Shown: piece after piece, positions 1 to 9,666 of the stretch
Layout of the letters: each line of letters starts with the position of its first letter
Position numbering within the stretch: position 1 is the first letter of the stretch
Source of the DNA: Chromera velia
Taxonomy: Eukaryota > Sar > Chromeraceae
Direction of reading: 5' to 3'
Assembly: GCA_018398765.1 (NCBI GenBank)
Contig: JAHBMJ010001545.1
Location: forward strand, 2,597 to 22,596
DNA: 20,000 nt
The notes under the pieces: model-generated
What the model saw: only the letters and a program-made list of their open reading frames with translations
Databases searched by the model: none
What the model was told of the DNA's origin: nothing
Made by a program: the position numbers and the translations under genes

Positions 1-882
1 ACTGTGCCTGACGATACCTGACAACTACTGACGACATTTTAAATTATATTTTACATGCTTTTTAGTACTTCTTGGCACATCTCACTACAAACCTATACAA
101 ACCACGATTTTTTAAGACACCAATCTTAAAACTGCTTTAAGGTCCGCTTATAAGTAGACAGTGGATAGACTTAATAGTCTTCACTACTCCTAGCTACTCG
201 AAAGAAAAGACACCATCCGAGCAAGGTTGTCAAGTATCACGCTAGGTACCATGCCTTTCGGTACTTCAGTAATTTGGGCCGCGTCATACCGCGCCTTCAG
301 CGTGGTATACTTTTAAATAAAGTCATACCTCATGCAGCTCTGTTACGAACTGTTAGAATTCTGTTCCACCCCTACATCGATCATGGCAACTGTCGCGCTG
401 TAGCTTGCGCTGTCTTGAATACATTTAAACAGAAAGTCTACAGATTTTTTTCTGGATTTTTCTACTATAAAATCCGCCGAAGCATGTGGCCAGGGACAAC
501 CAAACATGTTCCAAAGAGCCCCACGCTCTTCGTTCATTGATTTACCGCCGCGTTTTGCTAAGCCCTTCACTCAGTTCCCGTTTGTCTCTTATTTATGAAG
601 TTTTTCACATGAGTGGACATAAATGCAGAAGAGAAAAAGGGGTTTTGAGGGAGACGTATACATCAAGGGAGCACCACACACCAATAAACTGTGTCAACAC
701 AAAAACACGAGCACAATTTGCGCACAAACAGATACATGGATAGAGGCAGAGAGAAAGAGGGACACACGTACACAGAGAAAAAGAGACGAAGTCGAATTTA
801 CAAGAGGCACATCATGCGTAAGCTCGATTGAATTGAAGACAAAGAAGTCCCATTTCTAAGAGTACAACTGTTCCATTCCCCC
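1..882. other. AT-rich stretch, no gene assigned
   Basis: The first 600 bases are visibly richer in A and T than the gene region that follows. Two overlapping opposite-strand open frames lie near 274-570, but neither has a recognisable domain or convincing splice context. The minus-strand one (343-570) has a mildly protein-like composition and could be a fragment of an exon. From 600 to 880 the sequence is A/G-rich on the plus strand and looks non-coding. Confidence 0.5.
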
Positions 883-920
883 CTGAAGCATGTCCCTTCC
901 TCTGAAGCATGTCCCTTCCT
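883..920 (+). repeat. 19-bp perfect tandem duplication
   Basis: The 19-base unit beginning ctgaagcatg occurs twice head to tail with no mismatch, at 883-901 and 902-920. It lies outside any gene I can support. Confidence 0.9.
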
Positions 921-963
921 CTCCCGTTTGACTTTTTACGAGGAGATCTGGAATTAAGGCTCG

Positions 964-994
964 TTCTTTCTTTCTTTCTTTCTTTCTTTCTTTT
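964..994 (+). repeat. (TTTC)n microsatellite
   Basis: About seven uninterrupted tetranucleotide units, followed by a more degenerate pyrimidine tract. Confidence 0.9.
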
Positions 995-1804
995 CTTCTC
1001 TGCCTTCCCGTGTCATTTAATTCTCTGTAAATCGACTCTCCTGCCCCCCATCCCGACAGATCCAGACACATTGTCAGATCCCGAGAAAAACATGCAGGAG
1101 AAAAGAAGCGAGAACAGAAAGAAAGAAAGAAGCAAAAAAGAAAGACTCAGGAACTAAATCAAAGGAACCCAAAGAGATCCAGCTAGTCTAGTTACAGGGA
1201 GGTCCAGGGACGAGAGAGTCGATAACCGCACCGCAGAATCCCAAGCAATGTCGCACTGTACGGGAAATTGCCCCACAGAGAACCAGTCCTGTGCAGAAAG
1301 GGAAAAAAACGGGAAACATGTGTGTGTATTCATTGATATGGTTCAGCATCTCAAGAACACTCAGGAAGCAACACGCTCCAAAGTTTGTCTGTGAGAGAAC
1401 TTGTACAAAAGACACTCACTCAGTACTGCACAGGCACAGAAAGAGGGAACAAAAAACGGAGAGGCGAAGAAAGGGGGGGACGAAGAACAAAGGAGGCAGA
1501 CGTCACCATTTGAAGAGTCGACTTGATTCATTCCTACATGCACCATTGCAAGGGGAAAAATACATCCTGCCATTTCCATCATCCTCACACACTACAATGC
1601 TTGCTTAATTCCAGCAAAAGCACTGAAAGAACCCACAATGTTCGGATGCCCACAACAAAGTGAATGCATTACCCGTCCAATCGTGAGCGTTTCTTGTCTG
1701 ACCAGCAAAGATAGAATCAGCGCAGCGTTGGCCTTCGTGCCCTTGTTTCACAGCAACTTGTATAGATTCTGTCCTAAACGCCCAAGACAAATACACACAT
1801 ACCT

Positions 1805-1846
<42 letters not shown>

Positions 1847-1854
1847 ACAGACAC
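1805..1854 (+). repeat. Compound (TC)n(AC)n microsatellite
   Basis: A run of TC dinucleotides passes directly into a run of AC dinucleotides and then a short CAGA tail. Similar compound tracts recur at 4262, 9474 and 19330. Confidence 0.9.
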
Positions 1855-2217
1855 AATTGCTTACTTACACTCGCCCCCATGCACACTTACTGACTTGAGA
1901 TCGATGGCTTGTGAGAGGAGTCCACACTCGTTGCAGCACCTGCTCGAATCGAAAAGAATGAATACATACAAGAGAGGGATTATCACACATGCACCGACGT
2001 GCAGGGATCTGGCAGGAGCAAATGTCTACGCCTCTTTTCCTTTTGGCTCTTTCCCTTTGAGAGAATCGAGACCAAAGTCACAAATTCGCCTTCTCCTTCC
2101 GCGGCAGAACAACAAAGAGACAAGAACGCCAAACGGACGAAGTGACAGGAAGGAGCCTTTGCAGGTCATGTCTTCAGGTGCAGAGGACTACAAAACTGAT
2201 GATCCTGAAGACATTTC

Positions 2218-2352
2218 TCAACGGGACTCAGAGGCGGTAGCCTTTCTCAAGCAGGCAGGTGGGGATGGACAGGGACACAGGTTGCATAGCAGAGAGAGAT
2301 CTATCGAGAAATCCATCCCTGCACGATGTTCCTGGAGGACACGGAGCGACTC
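2218..2352 (-). CDS. GH15-like gene, tentative last exon
   Basis: Reads ESLRVLQEHRAGMDFS after a CGCAG acceptor and stops at TGA 2218-2220. The LQEH part could correspond to the LSEEYDP block that holds the catalytic base, but the following GNFPQAFSH block is absent. The real gene may use another phase or continue further. Confidence 0.45.
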   Translation of the reverse strand, partial: ESLRVLQEHRAGMDFSIDLSLLCNLCPCPSPPACLRKATASESR

Positions 2353-4291
2353 CTGCGACATGTAGACGTAAGAGCGAGAGAACAAGCGACAGGGCTTTCA
2401 TTCACATTTACTCGCAAATTCATTGACTGAAACACACGTGAGAGATCACCAAGACCCCCCCACCCCACCGAAGGATGCTCTCGAAGAGCAGTCGCGCCTC
2501 TGCGGCCCGACCTGACGCTCTCAAAGCCTCCGCGTACCTGCACAGCAAGAGATCGAGAAGGAAAGAAAACTCTTCAAGTTGTGTAGACGGTGTGCATTGA
2601 CCAAAGGATAGAGGGGGGAGGGCACAAACCGTGAATAGAATCAATGGGAGAAACGCAGGAGAACAGGCAGGAAAAAGACACCCTACACGACAACAGGAGA
2701 AACACGGACGGACCAGAGAAGCGTTGTTGTTGTGAAGCTTGTAGCGCTTTCACGCAATCTGCTTGCGAGAGCCTCTCGGACAGCCTGCAAGCCAGAAGGG
2801 AGAGAGAGTGGAGAAAGCAAATGAAACGAACGAATGTGTAAAAGGAACGAATGTGGGGCACCAACGAGAGGAAGAGAAGCAAAATTGTGTTTGGTGGTGG
2901 AACACTTCTTCAGGGATCCTCAGAAGGCCGTATGAAGAAGGAAAGGCACACACAACAAAAACAAAAAGAACACTGTTTGTGTGTGTCCGTCTGCCTATCA
3001 GTCTCTACCTCCTCGACTGCTCTCGTGCACATGTATGGCCATGACCTATCCATGTCATCCAGCAGTTAGTCAGCACATACGGACTGCGTGTCTCATGTGC
3101 GTTCCCAAGCTTGAATCAAGTTTCTTGATTGAGCTCATTTGACTTTCGTGTATTCCACTTTCAGGACCGCAACCAAACAGACAACCCACCTGCGCGGTCT
3201 TCCCTCTGACCGACAGAGGACCTCCTCCACCCCCAGATCCTTCCCCTCCCTCCCCTCCCCCTACTCCCGCTCCTGACAATCCTGGAGGGGGCCCCCCTGC
3301 CGCCTCTCCGCCTCTCCTCAAAATGGACAGAGCATTCTGGAGACCCCGTCCGCCCCTCTCCATGGCACCCACATCGTCTTCCTTGCCGTCTCCCCTTTGT
3401 CGCTGATCAGATGACGACAGCGGAGTGCGAGGGGGGGCTGCGGAGCTTCCAGGAGACGGAGACGGCATCCTTCCCCCAACGCCGTCTCCTCCTTTGTCTG
3501 CCGACACTCCGGAGGTCGCTGCCTCTTTGCCCCCGCCTTTCGGAGCTGTCGGGTTGCTGCAGAGCCTCGCCTCTTCCCGGACGGCCTCTAGAACGGCTGT
3601 GTAGTTCGTGGAAGCGACTATGCCTGCAGGGGAGCGGGAAGGCACGAGGCGGTTCAGGAGAAAGGAAGAGAGACGGTAGAGAGAGACACGAAAGACGACG
3701 GGAAAAACGAGGAAAAAGTCAAACAGTCAAGTGCACAAATAAGCGGAAACAGCGCATGCGACACAGAAAGTTTCTCAGTCGGTCCATCAGTCAGTGGCTC
3801 AAAGAGGAAACAGCGCCCATGGTCCCTGTCTGGCTCCCTAATTTGAAAGAGTGGCAGACGAAAACCCAACAAGAGAAGGAGAGACGCCTCCTGACTCATT
3901 CACAGACTTACTTGCGTCCTCCTCAAATGCCGCGAGTGTGTTCACGAATCTGCAGATTGGATTTCAGAGAGGGAGGAGGTGCACTCACTGAAGGGAAGAA
4001 ATGAAATGAAATGGACAGAAAAGCATTTCATTTACGAAGGAAGAAAGGAGATTCCTTCATGTTCGCTGGCATGTGAGCTCTTCACTGGAATTGATGCGGC
4101 AAAGAGCCTCACGTCACTTGCAAGCATTGTCTGTCCTCCCTCGATCTTGGAGGTGCACACTCTCCAGGTTTGCCTCCCTCCTTGCCTGAAACATCATGCA
4201 TGCAGCCTCACAACCACCTCGCAGCTCGACTTGTACGTCTCTGCTGCCTCCAACTCTTTCTCTTTCTCTCTTACACACACAAACACACACA

Positions 4292-4332
<41 letters not shown>

Positions 4333-7300
4333 GGAGGGAGGGAGGGAGAGGAAACTGACTGACAGAGGATCTCTAGGGTCTACAAAGTTCAGCTCTGCCA
4401 ACCGGAGAAGCGACGGCCCTGCAAAAAGAAGAAGCGATCAACCATGGATGAGCGAGGAGAGATCTCGATGGCGTATTTGCATTTAAAAAGTGTGAACACG
4501 ACAAACAGGTCTATCAACAAAATTCCCACACATTTGGAGAAAAAAGACGTGCACCTCCGTATTGGCACAGGGTCCTCCATCCAAATGCTGACTGAGGATC
4601 CTCCCGCAGATTCATTTCTTCACAGAGAAAGAAGCCTAGTCTTCCAAAAAACAAAGAGGACAAAGAGAGAGGAAGAGAGCATTCCTTAAAACAAAAAGGG
4701 ACAGACATCGACCCCTTCCCTATCTCCCTACGCCCCTCTTTCGAAAAGGCAGACCGGTCAACGAGCTCCTCCAGAAACAAGTGAAGCACTTCCGCTTCGC
4801 GTCTACAGCGTTTGCGAGGATGGCTTCGCGCATCCCGTCAGCGACAGCCCGCCACTGCTTTGCCTGCAAGGGAAATTAATGCGATGCTCGCATCAGAGGA
4901 TCCTTGAATGAGTGGGTGGAGGAAGAACAGCAGAGAAGACTAAATGACGAGAGAAATCGAAAGAGGAACAGATCAATGAATGGCCGCAACAAAACGAATA
5001 CAGAACGGACAGAAACGCAGGAATAGACCACATAAAAAATCACGCTTGAGAACGGAAAGGGGACTTTGCAGCCGGGCAAGTGAGAAAAGATCGGTGACAA
5101 ACACAAGAGATGCGGGACTCAAATACGCAGTCCACCAGAGAAGAAAAAAACCGGAGGGCGAACAATCGGAGAGATCTGCGCACTCTTCACTCTCCAACAC
5201 ATCGCTCGAACGAAATGCCTTCCCACTTCTTTCTTTCTTTTTGACTGACCTTGTCCCCCCTGCTGTTTAACCTTTCAGCAAGTTCGGAGAACCTCTCGGC
5301 CGCAGCCCAACAGAGAACAGAGCAGAGAGTATGCACTCGAAGTCCCCTCGCCTCCCAGTCCTCCGGTAACTCCCACACGCCCGCCGTACTGCTTGAAGAA
5401 CTGCTGCTACTACTGCCTCCACTCTCCTGAGCCGCAGAGCTCCGGGGCCCGTCTGTACCCTCTCCTGGTCTGGGGCTTCCTCTCCCTCCACATTGTGCCT
5501 TTGTGCCCGCCACATCCCCACCCCCTGTTTTCCAACCCCCCCCTTGCCCCCCACGAAACGGCATCCCCGATGCCCCCCCACTGCCAGCTTGCGAAGGCGC
5601 CGCAGCCCCCCCGGCACCCGATTCAGGCGCCCCTGCGGGCGGTGCAGTCGGAGGCGGAGGGGGCGACTGAGAGAAGGGCCCCAGGCCCTTTCGCCTCAAA
5701 TCCTCCAGGACTGCCAACTCGTCTTCCACCTCCACGGCCCAAGTATTCAACAGCCTGCATGAAGATCGAATGCATGCGTGCAAGCGTGCATGTATCAAAA
5801 CGAATATGCATGCACACGTATACACCTGAACACAAACAGAGGGAATAACCAGAGAAAGAGGGAGTCAGTGAGATCTGCCCTATGCTGCAGTGCTGAAAGG
5901 TTTCCGCACGCCTCCTTGATAGGGTAGGAAAAAGTCACCTGTGTTTTTTAAGTTTTGCACCAAGCCCCCTTCAGAACAAAAGCATCGAGGACAAGAAGGG
6001 ACGCAGTGAACCCGCAATGAAGACCGAAACCATTGAGGATGGCCGTCTCTGCCTTTACGATTGACATGAGCGGAATGGACCTGTTGGAAGTCGCAAAGAA
6101 AGTTGCAAAACCTCAATTGATTGTGGGAAATTAAGTGGCCATGCAGCCGTACACATACAGACAAACGATCAAAGGGGACGGACGGACCTCAGATCATCAT
6201 CCAGAATACCCTCAGGAAGCCAGACGCTGTTTTTCTTCGGACTGAGCGATTCTACCTGCGTGCCTGTGAGACCCCCCTCTCTGTTCAGAGGTTCCCCTGT
6301 AGAGAAAGAAGGGTGTACAGTCTCCACAGCAATCCCAGAAGAAATCTCCACACCAGCCCCTGCCTCAGCACTGTCACCCCCCGTTTCCCCCGAATGACGA
6401 GAGATCGAGTGCATCGCATGCCGAGACAGCTTCCGGGTAGCTGCCCCGTCCTCTGCCGTCAACCCCGCACCTGCAGAGGCCGAGGCCGGGCCACCCGAGT
6501 GAGTCGGGCTCCGGCTCCGAATGCTGCCGTCCTCTTCCTCGGGCGGTCGAAGTCGCATCGGAGTGAGGTGAGTGCCTTGGACCCCCCACGGTTGGAGAGC
6601 TCTGACAGGGGATGATGCAGCCTCAGGCTTGGGGGAAGCGGCTTCCTTGTCCTTTCCTCTACCGCGAGCAGACACTGCGGCTCTCTCTTTGTCGTATGCC
6701 TTGAAGATGTTGTGCCATTTGTTGAACGCCTCACTCACGTCTGTGGCTGCCTGCTCCAGCACTGAGAACAACTTAGGGGTGCTGAACTCCCGCAGGCGTG
6801 CGTCATAAAATACCTGTAGGCAGGTAGACATGGGGATGTATGTGAGATCAGACGAGAGCTCTGGAGCGTGACAGGAAACCTTCTTGCTTGCAGCGCTTTT
6901 GTTCCGTTTGAGCGTTTCGTTTGGTTAGTCTCGAAAAGAGCTAGGAAGTAGGTGGGCGGATGGTCTGTCGTTTTGCAGCATTTGGATGCAGGAGAGCAGC
7001 CATCAACAGACAGAAGATGCAGAAGAGCTTAAAAAGATGAGGACAAAGTGCAAGAGACAAAGCGACACGGATTGTAGACGAAGAGAACCCCACCTGAGAG
7101 AGCGCCCAGACGAGAAGGCCCAAGAGCGCAGGGTTACGCTTCCCCGACTGTTCTCTTCCCACGCCTCCAAGAATTACAGGGGCGCAGCCGTTGAATCCTG
7201 AACAGAAAGCAACAGACAGAGAGGACCGCATCCACTAACACACATATACTTATATGCATACATTTCGTACACATGCATGCATTCAGGCGCCCGTGCGCGC

Positions 7301-9490
7301 TCGCGCCCAAATTGACGCCGCTGGAGACCTCTGTTCTCATACGAAGGCGCCTCTCATCCTGTCACTGAAGCAGAATGGCAGGAAGAAAAAAAAAAAGCAG
7401 GCAGGCAAGAGTCGAACGAAGAGGAAGAAAGAAAACTGAAGAGAGCAAAGCAGAAACCGAGAAAGGAAGAAGAAATAAGAAAGGAGAGAGACACAAAGAA
7501 CGAACAGAAAAATGGATGAAAAAGCAAATCAACGAGGCGAAGAAACACGTTGAGTGACAGATCAAACAAAGAAGGTTGCCACCACAAAAAACGGGACCAC
7601 ATCTTTTCACCAACCCGCGAGGAATGTCGCTTGTTGCGAAGGCATCGAGTCCATCATGTGGATGGCGTACACCATTTGGGGCTCCGAGGGGCGCATACAG
7701 CTGAACTCATGCAGACAAGCGAATGAGCGGGTGTATTAGGCAAGGCAGCAATAAACTGACAAGTCTCTGCCTGCGTACTACGCAGGCAGAGAGAAGAAAA
7801 AGCGACAAGCGAGGATGCAAACATGAGGGAAAGGATGATCGCTTCTGCTGCTTTTGTCGGACAGTCTGTCAGGCGCAGGCACGAATTGCAAGTGACAGCC
7901 AGACATCCGGATAAGTTGTCTGTTTCTTCAAGGAGTCAATGAGTCATCACGCAACAGTAGAATTTTCATGTGAGAAATCCCCCTCCCCGTAATAACTGAC
8001 ACATTTTTGAGAAATTTGATAAATCGTCGATAGATTTCGGTCATCCCGTAGTCCCTCAGCACTCCAATGGCAAGGCACTCCTCCATGATTCTGTACACCC
8101 TCTCGTCCCGGGTGGGGGGTCCGTGCTCACCCAAAGGAATGGCTAGAGTCAGGGACGAGACGAGCCCACCCGTCTCCTCTGCCGTCAACAATTTGAGAGT
8201 GATGGCAGCCCTGCGTGATTCCACGCATGCACGCACGCAGACAGGCAGGTAGGAATGCACGCAGGTGGGCAAGCAGACGTTGACGCAGAGAAAAGAAATC
8301 GGCGAGAGCAAGAGAAGGGAGGCGGGAGGAAGGGAGAGATTAAAGGAACAGATGGAGATGGGGTGCATGAGCAATGAGGGACACCCAGAGGTGAGAGGAG
8401 CTGGAGATGCGGCTCTGTTGTTTGTACTGCCGCTTGCTCTGTCTATCCCTCACTCTCTCTGTTGTGGACCAGCAAACAGAAAGCCAGACACCGAACGAGA
8501 GTCTGCGAACCGAAAAGGCCGGCCTCCTTATCTTCTCTTCTCAGATCATGGTCTGGTCAGTGTTGTTGCTTCAAGGAAAAGGACCCCGAGGGCCATGTTG
8601 TTTTTTCGTGCGTGCATGTATGCGCGTGTATATGCATGTACACGGCTCTTCTGCCTTCCGAACGGACTGACCTAATGAGGACGTCTTGGTATTCGAGAGG
8701 GAGGCTCAGCTGAGCGATCCACTCCTGCCAATACTTTGACGTTTTCCGTTCGAACTCGCTGGAGACATCATCCAGGGGAGACTGCAAACACACAAAGTAG
8801 ACAAGAGGCAGAACGAAGAAATAGCGACATGAAAAAACGACAGAATCATCAAGAGCGAGGGGGTTTTCGAAAGCTCTCTGTTGAAACCAACAGGAGCAGA
8901 GATATCAAGAGGACCATCAGAGACGCCAGTCCCTTCAGGAAAACATGACTGGACAGAATGTGAGGAGAAACCCATGAATTCGCGCAGTCTACAGATAGAA
9001 GCGAAGCCAGGCCAGAAGAGAAAGAAACAGAGGAAGCAAACAGAGGACTTGCCTGCATTGACTCGTCGCTTCCGAGAATCAAGTACACCTGCACACGGAA
9101 ATAGACAGAGAAAATAGAGAATTAACAGCAGAGCAGACGACTGCGTTCCGTATTCGAACGCAAACAGGCAGACCGTGGGACACCAGAAGGTGCTACAGGC
9201 AGAGAGAAGGAGTACCTCGACGGTTCGGAGGCCGAGAAGAGAAATACAAAAGCATTTCCTCAAGTACATCCCGATCTACAATCTTGAGGTTTCTCATACC
9301 GTCCATTTTTGATTCAATTCACTCATCCAGCAGCTCATTCACTGCACGATCAACCCATTTTAAAAGTCACGTTTTCATTCATTCGCCCATGACGGTAGAC
9401 GTGCGGCAGCCTCCAACAAAGTTTTGCTGGTCGAAACGTCTCACCACTTCTGTGATCACAATTGCACACCGAGTACACACACAACGCACA

Positions 9491-9524
<34 letters not shown>

Positions 9525-9533
9525 GCACAGACA

Positions 9534-9583
<50 letters not shown>

Positions 9584-9633
9584 AGAAGAGAGAAGAGAGA
9601 GAGAGCGAGCGAGAGAGACAGAGAGAGAGGGGC

Positions 9634-9666
<33 letters not shown>

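Larger units (their letters stand above)
921..2217. other. Non-coding region downstream of the GH15-like gene
   Basis: No conserved domain or convincing exon was found. The stretch holds purine-rich and pyrimidine-rich low-complexity sequence and two microsatellites. It is where the 3' untranslated region of the minus-strand GH15-like gene would fall. A further 3' exon near 1605-1780 is conceivable but not supported. Confidence 0.45.

Noticed and set aside
1605-1780. Possible extra 3' exon of the GH15-like gene (TESIQVAVKQGHEGQ after a TTTAG acceptor).
   Set aside because: Similarity to the terminal GH15 helix is only a few residues, and no donor in the tentative last exon gives a convincing phase.
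2602-2682. An alternative GH15-like exon reading SIHGLCPPPSILW before exon 18.
   Set aside because: It would need a phase that exon 16 does not supply. Exon 17 at 2714-2784 has a stronger acceptor and agrees in phase on both sides.
3411-4004. Plus-strand 197-residue open frame opposite exon 16.
   Set aside because: It is the antisense shadow of the Gly-rich exon plus intron sequence. The minus strand has the spliced GH15 frame.
9228-9285. Minus-strand frame IVDRDVLEEMLLYFSSRPP between exons 5 and 6.
   Set aside because: Exons 5 and 6 join directly to give the family's ESPFLL...VYLILGSDES pattern; adding this segment would insert residues the family lacks at this point.
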